A stretch of DNA of 57,337 nt, taken from an uncultured Verrucomicrobiota bacterium (lineage in GTDB: Bacteria; Verrucomicrobiota; Verrucomicrobiia; Limisphaerales; UBA9464). The stretch lies in contig CAIRNV010000098.1 of assembly GCA_903880005.1 (NCBI GenBank), forward strand, positions 1 to 57,337, given 5' to 3'. Position numbers and translations under genes: made by a program. Below, one piece after another: positions 45,336-54,630 of this stretch (position 1 is the first letter of the stretch; every line of letters begins with the position of its first letter). The notes below the pieces were generated by a model. The model saw nothing but the letters and a program-made list of their open reading frames with translations. It had not been told where the DNA came from and did not search any database.

Positions 45336-46670
45336 TCAGCCGCCGAGGGACGTGGGGTCGGCGACGTTGCCCTTGTTGAAGTCCACGTAGGCCTCCGTCA
45401 GGTCCGCCGCGTACAGGATCGCCGCGCCCTTCCCGAGGTTCAGCCGGATGTGCAGGTCGAACTCGTCGGGCGCCACGGCGCGGCAGAGGTCCGCGAACGA
45501 CGCCTTCGTGGGCTGGCCGCGTCGAAGGCTCCACAGGACCTTGCGGGAACCCGGCGCGCTGTACCCGATGTCCACCTTGTCCTCCACGACCGTGGCGGGG
45601 CTGTAGCCGAGCGCGTCGATGATCCGCCCCCAGTTGGGGTCGCCGCCGTGCCAGCTCGTCTTCACCAACGCGGAGTTGCCCACCGCGCGCGCGGCCGCGT
45701 CCGCCTCGGCGACCGAACGCGCCCCGGACACCCGGACGGTCACGACCCGGTGCACGCCCTCGCCGTCCCGGACGATCATCTTGGCGAGCGCGAGGCAGAC
45801 GTGTTGCAGGGCGTGCTGGAAGGTCGCGAAGTCCTTGTGGCGGGCGGACCCGATCAACGGGTTGCCGGCCATTCCGTTGGCGAGGACCAGCACGGTGTCG
45901 TTGGTGCTCATGTCGCCATCGACCGTGATCCGGTTGAACGAGGAGGCGACGGCCTCGGTCAGCGCGGCCTGGAGCGCCGGCGCCTGGATCGCGGCGTCCG
46001 TCGTCACAAACGCCAGCATCGTCGCATGCAGTCCGGCGGGAAGCGACGCCGGCCGGGCGCCGTTGGGGCTCATCCCGGGCTGGATCATCCCGGCTCCCTT
46101 GCACATGCCGCCGACGCGGACCCTGCGCCCGCCCAGGGTCAGTTCGACGGCGACCTGCTTGGGACGGGTGTCGCTCGTCATGATGGCCTCGGCGGCCCGC
46201 GCCGCATGGTCCGCGTCGGACCCAAGCTGGGTCGCGCACGCCGCGATGCCGGACTCGACCTGGGGCATGGGGAGCTGGACGCCGATCCGGCCCGTGGACG
46301 CCACGAAGGCGTGGCCGCGGCGCAGCCCGAGCGCGTCCTCCGCAAGGTCTGCCATGCGCAGGGCGTCCCTCATCCCCTGGCGTCCGGTGCAGGCGTTCGC
46401 GTTGCCGGAGTTCACGACGACCGCCTGGGCCACACCCTTTGCGGCGCGCGGGATGCAAAGCTTGACGGGCGCGGCGCACACCTGGTTGGTCGTGAACAGG
46501 CCCGCGACGGCGCACGGCTGCTCGGAGGCCAGGATCGCGAGGTCACGCTTGGGTCCCTTGTCCGAGCCCTTGCCCGTGCCCAGCCGCTTGATGTCGCAAA
46601 AGACGCCTCCGGCCTTGAATCCAAGGGGGGCCACCACGGCGCCGTCCACCGGCGCGAGCTTCACTTTCAT
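45336..46670 (-). CDS. argJ: Bifunctional ornithine acetyltransferase/N-acetylglutamate synthase
   Basis: ArgJ recycles the acetyl group between ornithine and glutamate and cleaves itself into two chains. The 444 residues include GFKAGGVFCDIKR, VVVNSGNANACTG, VASTGRIGVQLP, GGMCKGAGMIQPGM and ATMLAFVTTDA with the nucleophile Thr217. SFNRITVDGDMSTNDT and WHGGDPNWGRIIDALGYSP complete it. An insertion of about 15 residues (SPNGARPASLPAGLH) separates GMIQPGM from ATMLA, whereas in typical enzymes these are joined as GMIxPNMATMLA. All other catalytic features are intact. First gene of an argJ-argB-GT9 operon. Confidence 0.95.
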   Translation of the reverse strand: MKVKLAPVDGAVVAPLGFKAGGVFCDIKRLGTGKGSDKGPKRDLAILASEQPCAVAGLFTTNQVCAAPVKLCIPRAAKGVAQAVVVNSGNANACTGRQGMRDALRMADLAEDALGLRRGHAFVASTGRIGVQLPMPQVESGIAACATQLGSDADHAARAAEAIMTSDTRPKQVAVELTLGGRRVRVGGMCKGAGMIQPGMSPNGARPASLPAGLHATMLAFVTTDAAIQAPALQAALTEAVASSFNRITVDGDMSTNDTVLVLANGMAGNPLIGSARHKDFATFQHALQHVCLALAKMIVRDGEGVHRVVTVRVSGARSVAEADAAARAVGNSALVKTSWHGGDPNWGRIIDALGYSPATVVEDKVDIGYSAPGSRKVLWSLRRGQPTKASFADLCRAVAPDEFDLHIRLNLGKGAAILYAADLTEAYVDFNKGNVADPTSLGG

Positions 46671-46746
46671 GCGCGGCCCGAAGGAAGCCGGTAGCAGGCG
46701 TCGCGCTCAAGCCGATTATCGCGCGATCCCGCGTTCGCGGCGTCCG

Positions 46747-47531
46747 TCATGGCTCGTCGTCCGCCGTCTCGAACACCGACAGGATCCGGTCGAACGATTC
46801 CCGCACGTCGGCCGAGGCCGCGATCACCACCCCATAGCGGGCGTTGCGGTTCAGGCGATTCACCACGTGGCCGTCGGCGTGCAACACGTTGCTGGAGCGC
46901 CTTTGGTGGTGCGTCTTCGGCACCACGTTGAAGACGGCGAGGTCCGGCGGGCATTCGTACTGCGTGTCGAGCGCGAGCGCGGACACCGGTCGTCCCCGGC
47001 GGTTGAGGCCCAACGCCTCCAACCGCAGCGGCGCGGGCGGCCACGGCGACGCCGGGTCGTCGAAGAGGTTCGTCGCGCCACCATGTCGATAGTAGTAGCT
47101 GCCCTGCGCCTGATACCGCCCCACCTTGGCCAGCTCGGCTTGCGCATCCAGGCGCTGGTCCGCCCCCGGGCAAAACAAGGCCCTGGGTTGCGACGCGAGG
47201 CTGCCCGCCAACATCAAACCCAACCCCACGGGCTCCCCGCGTTGCAGGGACAACAGGCTCGTCGGGGCGCCGGACGACGGATAGAAGCTCGCGGGACTGG
47301 TGAAGGGCGGTGCCTTGGGTCCGAACGGCACCCGGCCGTCATGGTCGCCCGCGTAGGTGGAGATCCCAATCCCGACCTGCCGGAGGTTGGAGAGGCAGGC
47401 CGTCCTCTTGGCCGCCTGCTGGGCCTGCCCCAAGGCGGGCAGCAACAGCCCCGCCAACACCGCAATGATCGCCACCACCACCAGCAACTCGATCAGCGTG
47501 AAGCCTCCCCTGCTCCGTGGCTCCCGCCTTC
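46747..47531 (-). CDS. Type II pseudopilin with displaced 5' end
   Basis: The protein has the prepilin methylation site in [20 protein letters not shown] with basic residues before it. [21 protein letters not shown] helix end and the H-x-DGH signature ([13 protein letters not shown]) follow. It is about 250 residues long and belongs to the PVC-type pseudopilin family. No ATG, GTG or TTG lies between the cleavage site and the repeat element at 47532. The reading frame stays open through two tandem elements up to an ATG at 47916. Translation must therefore start in repeat sequence (GTG near 47668 or a TTG), or the gene is silenced. Confidence 0.75.
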
Positions 47532-47694
47532 GCCGGGACGATTCAGTTGGTGGGGACGCGATGGCGAAGCAGATGCCGCCGCAAGCCGAGGAGTGAGCGA
47601 GGCGTCCCGCAGACACAGGACCACGAGCGAAGGACGACGCTCTTGCGGAAGAAGTTGCAGCAAGCACGACGGACCCAACGGGATGACTCCAACC
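47532..47694. repeat. Palindromic MITE-like element, long class, copy A of a tandem pair
   Basis: This 163-bp copy has a good left end (GCCGGGACGATTCAGTTGG) and a diverged right end (gggatgactccaacc). It replaces the 5' end of the pseudopilin gene. Left flank TTC, right flank TAA. Confidence 0.88.
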
Positions 47695-47697
47695 TAA

Positions 47698-47862
47698 GCC
47701 GGGACGATTCAGTTGGGAGGGAAGTGATTGCGAAGCAGATGCTTCCGCAAGCCGAGGGGTGAGCGAGGCGCGGGCCGGTACGAGGCCCGTAACGAGCGAA
47801 GGACGAAGGATTTGCGGAAGCAGATCGAGCAAGCACGACCGATCCAACTGAATCGTCCCGGC
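47698..47862. repeat. Palindromic MITE-like element, long class, copy B of a tandem pair
   Basis: This complete 165-bp copy runs from GCCGGGACGATTCAGTTGG to CCAACTGAATCGTCCCGGC. TAA borders it on both sides (47695-47697 and 47863-47865), consistent with a three-base target duplication. The left TAA is the only spacer to copy A. Confidence 0.95.
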
Positions 47863-47878
47863 TAAGGGTTGGACCCGT

Positions 47879-48766
47879 TCACTCACCCGTCGCCACTTCC
47901 ACCCTGAAGAAGCCATGGCCCTCGTCCCCTCCCGAGACCGGCACGCGTTCGACGTCGCCGGAACCGTCCACCAGACCAGGCAAGGGGCTCCACGCCTTCA
48001 GGTCGCCCGAACGCCATGCCCGGTACTTCCAACCGCGGGTCGTCCCCCACGCAAGATTCAAACCTTGGGGCCCCGACTCGATGGTCACCTGGGGCGCGGG
48101 CGCGGCCGTGACGCGGAAGTTGTCGATGTCCCAGTACCCGCCCTCGGCTTCACGCGACACGGTCGAGACGGCCATGATGGCCACGGGTCGCCCGGCCCAC
48201 GGGTCGCCGGGCATGACCACGGGCGTCGTGACGCGGAAGGTCGTCATCGACGTCCGGACCGGGAACAAGCCGGGCGTGTTGACCACGGTGCGCGCAGCCA
48301 CCACGGCGCGGGTCCCGTCTGGCTGGACGTGGCAAAAGCCCACCTCCAAGGACGCCTCGGGCAGCATGGCCCCGCCGTTTCCCAGCACGTCCACGGATAG
48401 CTGATAGGCCTTGCCCACCTCGTAACGCACCGGGTTGGCCGTGCCTTCCGGCCCGATTTCCTGCCAGACCCCGGCGCCCGAAACGACGAACAACCACGCG
48501 GCTTGCTTGCCGTCGAGGTTCGCGAGGTGGTCGGGCTTTCCCGGGGCCGTGTTGGCAAACGTCCCGATCAACTGCCCCCACAGGAACCCGCCGCCCTCAT
48601 CAAACCACGAGGGCTTTTCGGTCCGTTGCCAGGGGTCGATGCGAAGGTCCACGAACGCCGTGGCGGGTTCCTCGAACGAGCCATTGGGAACGGGGATCGC
48701 CTGGCCCAGCCCTTGCGGAAGGGCCAGCACCACCCCGGCGATCAACACCCACCCTTGGCGATTCAT
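47879..48766 (-). CDS. Secreted PEP-CTERM-type paralogue lacking the sorting signal
   Basis: The 295-residue secreted protein has a signal peptide ([19 protein letters not shown]) and a carbohydrate-binding-like beta domain: [46 protein letters not shown] and [15 protein letters not shown]. The C-terminus ([20 protein letters not shown]) resembles the short repeat seen at the ends of many verrucomicrobial secreted proteins. It is a clear paralogue of the next gene upstream but lacks that protein's PEP-CTERM tail. The start at 48766 gives the better signal peptide. Function unknown. Confidence 0.75.
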   Translation of the reverse strand: MNRQGWVLIAGVVLALPQGLGQAIPVPNGSFEEPATAFVDLRIDPWQRTEKPSWFDEGGGFLWGQLIGTFANTAPGKPDHLANLDGKQAAWLFVVSGAGVWQEIGPEGTANPVRYEVGKAYQLSVDVLGNGGAMLPEASLEVGFCHVQPDGTRAVVAARTVVNTPGLFPVRTSMTTFRVTTPVVMPGDPWAGRPVAIMAVSTVSREAEGGYWDIDNFRVTAAPAPQVTIESGPQGLNLAWGTTRGWKYRAWRSGDLKAWSPLPGLVDGSGDVERVPVSGGDEGHGFFRVEVATGE

Positions 48767-48793
48767 GCGTCCGCGAACTTCCAAGCCACGATC

Positions 48794-49543
48794 TCAGCGC
48801 CGACGCCGCGCCAGCATCCATGCGCCGCCCGCCAACCCGCCCAGGGCCATCAATCCGCCCATCCCCGGCTCGGGCACGACCGTTGCCGTCACGCGCACGT
48901 TGTCCAAGTCCCAGTAGCCCTCGCCCGTGCCGCCCACCGACACGATGCCGACCCCGATGTTTCGACCGGCCGCGGGACTTCCCTCGCTGATCGCGCCCGT
49001 GGCCGCCGACACATCCGTCAGGGACGGCCATGCCGCGCCGAGGGTCGCGTTGTACGCCACCGTCACCGACCCCACGGACGTGGGTTGAAAGGAGGAGTCG
49101 AGGTAGAACAAGGACACCATCAGCGGCGTGCCATCCACGATGTTGCCACCGCCCCTCACGCCCACGGTCACCTCGTAGGAGACGCCGACCTCGAACGTCG
49201 CGGGCAGCACCTGCGAAAACCCGGCCAACGGCAACGCGAACAGATAGGCCGCCTGCTGCCCATCCGCGTTCGGGATCCTCCCCGGCTGACCAGAGGGCGG
49301 GTTGGGGAAGATCCCCGAGAGCTGATCCCACGACTGCAAGGGGCCCTGGGGGACGAACCACGACGGCGCGGGCGACTTGGTCCAGCCATCGAGCCGGATG
49401 TCCACGGGCAACGGCCCGGTCCAGACCGGGCTTTCAAACGAGCCATTGGCGACGGGCACCGACGTGGACTGGGCCAGCGCCGACGCGCCACCCAAGACGG
49501 CAAGGATCGAGCGTCGGGAGAACGACATCATGGGACGAAGCAT
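48794..49543 (-). CDS. PEP-CTERM sorting-domain protein
   Basis: The 249-residue secreted protein has a signal sequence (RRSILAVLGGASALAQS), then VPVANGSFESPVWTGPLPVD and GQQAAYLFALPLAGFSQVL. GEGYWDLDNVRVTATV follows, and a textbook PEP-CTERM tail VPEPGMGGLMALGG, a hydrophobic helix and the basic end ARRRR. PEP-CTERM proteins are handled by an exosortase and are linked to exopolysaccharide. The NGSFE start and YWD-DN end align with the downstream paralogue. The start is either 49543 or the ATG at 49531. Confidence 0.85.
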   Translation of the reverse strand: MLRPMMSFSRRSILAVLGGASALAQSTSVPVANGSFESPVWTGPLPVDIRLDGWTKSPAPSWFVPQGPLQSWDQLSGIFPNPPSGQPGRIPNADGQQAAYLFALPLAGFSQVLPATFEVGVSYEVTVGVRGGGNIVDGTPLMVSLFYLDSSFQPTSVGSVTVAYNATLGAAWPSLTDVSAATGAISEGSPAAGRNIGVGIVSVGGTGEGYWDLDNVRVTATVVPEPGMGGLMALGGLAGGAWMLARRRR

Positions 49544-49697
49544 GGGGCAAAGCGTTGCGAATCACGCGAGAGGATGGCAAGCGCGCATCCCGAGGTTGTG
49601 GGTCGCCCAACACCAAGGGCGACCCCGTTTGCCGAAACCTGTCGTTCACGCGAAGCCCGGCCTTGTCGCGGGACGCGAACCGGGGCAAAAGAGGCCC

Positions 49698-52229
49698 ATG
49701 AATCCCCCGGATCGGCGAACCGAGCGCGCCCACCGAGCGAGCGATGGAGGCCAAGGCCGACGCCACGCCCGCGCGGCGTGGTTGTTCACGGCCGTGGCCG
49801 CGTGCTTGGCGAGCCTCCAGGCCCACGCGGCCGCCGGCCTGTCCCTGGGGTTCCGGGACCGCGCGCCGAAGGTCGTGCTGAAGGGGCCCGACGCCGCCCA
49901 GCAACTGATCCTCAGCCACCCGGATGGATCCGACGCCACCCATGTCGCCCGCTGGAGCGTGGAGCCGGCAGGATGCGCGACGGTCGAGCCGGGCGGGCGC
50001 CTGCGCCCCCTTGCCGACGGGTCCGGCAAGGTGACGGCACGCCTCGCGGACGGATCGGAGGCATCGATCCCGTTCGAGGTCGTCGCGTACCACGAGTCCC
50101 AGCCCGTCCATTTCGCGAACCGTGTTGTCCCCATCTTCACCAAGTACGGCTGCAACGGCGGCGGCTGCCATGGCAAGGCGGCCGGGCAGAACGGCTTCCG
50201 TCTTTCCCTGCTCGGGTTCGAGCCGGAGGAGGATTACGAGCATCTCGTGAAGGAGGCCCGGGGCCGCCGGCTGTTTCCCGCCGCGCCGGAACGTTCGCTG
50301 CTCCTGACCAAGGCGGTCGCCCAGGTGCCCCACGGCGGCGGGAAGCGCATGGAGCCGGGCTCGGACGACTATCAGTTGCTCGTGCGCTGGATCCGACAGG
50401 GCATGCCCGTGGGCAAGGCGGACGCGCCCACCGTGGCCCGCCTGGAGGTCTTCCCTCCCATCCGAACCCTGCGGGCCGACGCCTCCCAGCAACTCGCCGT
50501 CACCGCCATCTACACCGACGGGTCGTCCGAGGACGTCACGCGGGGTTGCCTCTTCGAGGTCAACGACCGCGACCTCGCGCGCTCCGATGAAAAAGGCCTC
50601 GTGAAGGCCTTCAACCTCCCGGGCGAGTTCGCGGTCATGGTGCGTTATCAAGGCAAGGTCGGGACCTTCCGCGGCACCATCCCGCTCGGCGCGCCGGTCG
50701 CCTCCACCCCGCCCGTCCGCAACCTCGTCGATGAGTTGGTCTTCAAGCGGCTCCGAGAGGTCGGCATCCCGCCCAGCGGCATGGCCGACGACGCCACCTT
50801 CCTGCGCCGCGTGTCCATCGACATCGCCGGGCGCCTGCCGACCCCGGCGGAGGTGTCGGCGTTCCTTGCGGACCGGTCGGAGACCCGTCGTGACGCCGCG
50901 ATCGACCGGTTGCTGGACAGCACGGACTACGCGGACTGGTTTGCGAACAAGTGGGCCGCGCTGCTTCGCAACAAGCGCAGCGAGGCCCGGCAGGCCCGGG
51001 GCACGCTCGCCTTCCATGGATGGATTCGCGACGCCTTGGCCCGCAACGTCCCCTACGACCGCTTCGTGCGGGACATCCTGACGGCGTCGGGTGACATGGG
51101 AGAGAACCCGCCGGTGGCGTGGTTCCGCCAGGTGACGACCATGCAGTCCCAGCTCGAGGACACCGCCCAGCTCTTCCTCGGCCAGCGCCTCCAGTGCGCC
51201 CAGTGCCATCACCACCCCTACGAACGTTGGAGCCAGCAGGACTACTGGAGCTTCGGCGCGTTCTTCGCGCAGGTCGGCCGCCGCTCCGGCAGCCAGCCCG
51301 GCGAGGACGCCATCGTCCACAAGCGGGGCATCGCCCAGGCCACCAACAAGAAGAACGGCAAGTCCGTCCGCCCCTCCGCCCTCGGCTCAGGCATGGGCGA
51401 GATGAGCCCCGACGACGACCCACGCGAGGCCCTGGCCGAGTGGATGACGTCGCCGCGCAACCCGTGGTTCGCACGCTCGTTGGTCAACCGGTATTGGAAG
51501 CACTTCATGGGACGCGGCCTCGTCGAGCCCGAGGACGACATGCGCGACACCAACCCCCCGACGCATCCGGAGCTGCTGGATGCGCTGACCGCCGAGTTCG
51601 TCCGCAGCGGCCACGACCTCAAGGCGCTGGTGCGGCTCCTCACGCGCAGCTCCACCTACCAGCTCTCCGCCGAGCCCAACGCGCACAACGCCCGCGACCG
51701 TCACCACTTCTCCCGCTTCTACCCGCGTCGCCTCGCCGCCGAGGTCCTGCTCGATGGCGTCCATGCGGTCGTCGGCGCGGAGTTGAAGTTCGACGGCCTT
51801 CCGGCTGGCACGCGGGCCGTTTGCCTGCCGGACAACAGCTTCAACGCCGGCTCGTACTTCCTGACGGTGTTTGGCCGTCCGGACGCCAGTTCGTCCTGCG
51901 AGTGCGAACGTTCCAACGACGCGTCCCTGAGCCAGGCGCTGCACTTGCTCAACTCCAAGGATCTCCAGGCCAAGCTCGGCGCCGATGCCGGCACCGCCGC
52001 CCGCCTCGCGTCCGACCCTCGCCCCGAGGAGCAACGCATCCGTGACCTCTACCTGCTGGCCCTGGGCCGTCCCCCGAAGCCGGAGGAAATCGAGCTCGGC
52101 CGCGAGCATGTCTCCAGGAAGGTGGCCAAGGCCGCCGACGACCCCGGCAGGGCGAAGGCCCGCCGCGAGGCCTTCGAGGACCTCGTCTGGGCCGTCGTGA
52201 ACACCAAGGAGTTCCTCTTCAACCACTGA
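49698..52229 (+). CDS. Exported cytochrome-type DUF1549/DUF1553 protein
   Basis: The 843-residue exported protein starts with a hydrophobic signal (AWLFTAVAACLASLQAHA). A Big-2-like beta domain (ARWSVEPAGCATVEPGGRL) and a cytochrome-type motif GCNGGGCHGK (Cys152, Cys157, His158) follow. DUF1549 has ATFLRRVSIDIAGRLPTPAE and CAQCHHHPYERW. DUF1553 has NPWFARSLVNRYWKHFMGRG and NPPTHPELLDALTAEFVRSG. agagg lies six bases before the ATG at 49698. It is the first gene of a three-gene operon with the PPC protein and the WD40 cytochrome. Longer than the copy at 5186-7336 because it keeps the N-terminal cytochrome-like part. Confidence 0.92.
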   Translation: MNPPDRRTERAHRASDGGQGRRHARAAWLFTAVAACLASLQAHAAAGLSLGFRDRAPKVVLKGPDAAQQLILSHPDGSDATHVARWSVEPAGCATVEPGGRLRPLADGSGKVTARLADGSEASIPFEVVAYHESQPVHFANRVVPIFTKYGCNGGGCHGKAAGQNGFRLSLLGFEPEEDYEHLVKEARGRRLFPAAPERSLLLTKAVAQVPHGGGKRMEPGSDDYQLLVRWIRQGMPVGKADAPTVARLEVFPPIRTLRADASQQLAVTAIYTDGSSEDVTRGCLFEVNDRDLARSDEKGLVKAFNLPGEFAVMVRYQGKVGTFRGTIPLGAPVASTPPVRNLVDELVFKRLREVGIPPSGMADDATFLRRVSIDIAGRLPTPAEVSAFLADRSETRRDAAIDRLLDSTDYADWFANKWAALLRNKRSEARQARGTLAFHGWIRDALARNVPYDRFVRDILTASGDMGENPPVAWFRQVTTMQSQLEDTAQLFLGQRLQCAQCHHHPYERWSQQDYWSFGAFFAQVGRRSGSQPGEDAIVHKRGIAQATNKKNGKSVRPSALGSGMGEMSPDDDPREALAEWMTSPRNPWFARSLVNRYWKHFMGRGLVEPEDDMRDTNPPTHPELLDALTAEFVRSGHDLKALVRLLTRSSTYQLSAEPNAHNARDRHHFSRFYPRRLAAEVLLDGVHAVVGAELKFDGLPAGTRAVCLPDNSFNAGSYFLTVFGRPDASSSCECERSNDASLSQALHLLNSKDLQAKLGADAGTAARLASDPRPEEQRIRDLYLLALGRPPKPEEIELGREHVSRKVAKAADDPGRAKARREAFEDLVWAVVNTKEFLFNH

Positions 52230-52242
52230 CGCTCCCCGGCCA

Positions 52243-54630
52243 ATGCCCGACGCATGGTCTCCGGCCCCGCCCCTCGCCCGTCCGCGAACGAGCCGCCGCC
52301 GCCTCCAACGATGGGTCGGCACGCCCGTCGCCGCGTGGCTCATGGGCTCGGCGATGGCCTCGGCGCAGTTGCCCCAGCCCGTCCTCAACACCGTCTTCCC
52401 ACCCGCAGCCGCGCCGGGCACCACCCACGTCGTCTCCGTCCAGGGATCGGACCTCGACGAGCCCGTCGCCCTGCTCTTCGCTGACCCGCGCATTACGGGC
52501 CGTCCACGCCCCGGCGCGCCCAACGCCTTCGACGTGGTCGTGCCCGCAGAGCTGACGGCCGGCTTTGTGGACGTCCGGTTCGCCGGACGATTTGGCGTCT
52601 CCAACCCGCGCGTCTTCTGGGTCCACCACGCCCCCTCGGGCGCGCTCGCCACGACCAACACCACCGCCGCATCGGCCCTCCGCCTGGCCCCGGGAGCCTC
52701 CGCATGGGGCCGCGTGGCGACGGCGGGCTCGGCTTGGTTCTCGCTCGACGCCACGAAGGGCTCCCGCGTGATCGTGCGCGTCACGGCCCCCGAGATCGAC
52801 TCGCGCCTCTCCCCCATGATCGTCGCCTCGGGCCCGGATGGCCGCGAATGGGCTCGCGTCAGGCGCTCCGGCATCCTCGACTTCGTCCCGTTGGCCGACG
52901 GCCCGGCCCGGATCCAGGTGCTCGACGCGCAGTTCCGAGGCGGCGACGACTCCTTCTTTCGCATCGAGCACGTCGTGGGCCCGCACGTGGACCTGGCGTT
53001 GCCCTGCGTGGTCCAGGCCGGCCAGACCAACCGCGTGACGCTCCTTGGCCGCCGACTTCCCGGAGGAATCCCCTCCTCGATGCAAGGCGGCGATGGCATC
53101 CGGCTGGAACACGTCCTCGTGGACGTCGTCGTCCCGGCTACGGCCGCTTCATCCCAGCCCTGGCCGGTGGATCAACTCCGCAGGGCGGCGTCGGCCTCGT
53201 GGACTCCCTGGGCATGGTCGTGGTCCACCACAAACGGCCCTTCCAATCCCGTCTTGCTGGCCGTCACCACGCTGCCTGTCGCCGCCCAACCCCTCCCCGA
53301 AGCCCATCCTTCCGCCTCGCGCGCGCCCTTCGTCGTGCCGGTCACGCTGCCCGTGGACGTGGGCGGTTGGTTCACGTCGCCGTCCTCGGGCGTGTCCTTC
53401 GAGGCCAAGAAGGGCGACACGTGGTGGATCGACGTCTCAGCCGATCGCCTCGGCCATGTCGTGGACCCGTTGGTCATCGTTCAGCGCGAGGAGTCAACCC
53501 GGGACCAACCCTCCCGCTGGACCGACGTCACGGAACTTCCCGAACTCGACGCCAACCCGGCCGCCGCCGAACTGAACGCCTCGTCACGCGACGCCGCCGG
53601 GCGATTCGAGGCGCCGCAGGACGGGCGTTACCGCGTCCTCGTGCGCGACGCGTTCAACCCGGGCCCCGCGTCCGCCCGGCGCCCGTTCCGCCTGACGATC
53701 CGCAAGCCATCGCCCGACCTGCGGGCATGGGCATGGGCGCAGCCGCCTCCGAAGTCGAACAACGACGACCGCCGCGCCCACGTCACCACACCCACCCTGC
53801 GCCGGGGTGGAACCGTGCCCGTGCGCGTGGGGATCGCACGGCTGGAGGGCTTGGATGGCCCGGTGGAGGTCGTCGCCTCGGGCCTGCCAAAGGGCGTGGC
53901 CGCATCCCGCGCGCTCATCCCCGCCGGGCAGTCTTCCGGGACGATCCTCCTCACCACGGCCGAGGACGCCCCCGCGACGTCGTTCATGCTGTCCTTGAAG
54001 GCGACCGCCACCCACGGCGATCGCCGCATCGAGCGCCCCGTGGCGTCCGGCGGCGTCCAATGGGCCGTGGCCGACTTCAACCAGGAACCCATCGCCTCGC
54101 GCCTGCACCAGGCCCTGTGGGTCGGCATCGCGCCCGAGCACGAGCCCGTGTCCGTCGTGGCGACGGGCGCGGAGGTGTTGGAGGCGAAGGCGGGCAGCAA
54201 GCTCACGGTCCCGGTCCGCATCCAACGTCGTTACGAGTTCACCGGGGCCTTCAACCTCAAGCCCGCCGGCCACCCTGCCCTCGACAAAGCCAAGGACGTC
54301 GCCGTCCCCGAGAAGGCCACCAACGCCGTCGTCGAGATCGCGCTCGCAGAGGCCGCGTTGCCGGAGGGCGAGCACGTGCTGTGGCTCCAGGGCCAGGTCG
54401 CCGGCAAGTACCGCAACCAACCCGAGGCCGTCGTCGCCGCGCAAGCAGCCCTCAAGACCGCCAAGGACGCCGTCGCCGCCGCCACCGCCACCGACAAGCC
54501 CAAGGCCGAGCAACGCGCCAAGGACGCCGAGGCCGCCCTCAAGTCGGCCGAGGAACGCGCCAAGCCACGGGACGCCACCGTGGGCGTCTGGTCGGCCCCG
54601 TTCCGCGTCCGGATTCTTCCCGCCAAATGA
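52243..54630 (+). CDS. Exported PPC/IPT-domain protein
   Basis: This 795-residue exported protein is of the type usually found beside DUF1549 genes in PVC bacteria. After a signal (VGTPVAAWLMGSAMASAQ) there is an IPT/TIG-like start (LNTVFPPAAAPGTTHVVSVQ). Pre-peptidase C-terminal (PPC) beta domains follow (SLDATKGSRVIVRVTAPEID, FEAKKGDTWWIDVSADRLG). An Ala/Lys-rich coiled-coil segment near residues 735-785 (QAALKTAKDAVAAATATDKP) ends the protein. No catalytic motif is visible; a binding or structural role is likely. Its TGA overlaps the next gene's ATG. Confidence 0.82.
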   Translation: MPDAWSPAPPLARPRTSRRRLQRWVGTPVAAWLMGSAMASAQLPQPVLNTVFPPAAAPGTTHVVSVQGSDLDEPVALLFADPRITGRPRPGAPNAFDVVVPAELTAGFVDVRFAGRFGVSNPRVFWVHHAPSGALATTNTTAASALRLAPGASAWGRVATAGSAWFSLDATKGSRVIVRVTAPEIDSRLSPMIVASGPDGREWARVRRSGILDFVPLADGPARIQVLDAQFRGGDDSFFRIEHVVGPHVDLALPCVVQAGQTNRVTLLGRRLPGGIPSSMQGGDGIRLEHVLVDVVVPATAASSQPWPVDQLRRAASASWTPWAWSWSTTNGPSNPVLLAVTTLPVAAQPLPEAHPSASRAPFVVPVTLPVDVGGWFTSPSSGVSFEAKKGDTWWIDVSADRLGHVVDPLVIVQREESTRDQPSRWTDVTELPELDANPAAAELNASSRDAAGRFEAPQDGRYRVLVRDAFNPGPASARRPFRLTIRKPSPDLRAWAWAQPPPKSNNDDRRAHVTTPTLRRGGTVPVRVGIARLEGLDGPVEVVASGLPKGVAASRALIPAGQSSGTILLTTAEDAPATSFMLSLKATATHGDRRIERPVASGGVQWAVADFNQEPIASRLHQALWVGIAPEHEPVSVVATGAEVLEAKAGSKLTVPVRIQRRYEFTGAFNLKPAGHPALDKAKDVAVPEKATNAVVEIALAEAALPEGEHVLWLQGQVAGKYRNQPEAVVAAQAALKTAKDAVAAATATDKPKAEQRAKDAEAALKSAEERAKPRDATVGVWSAPFRVRILPAK

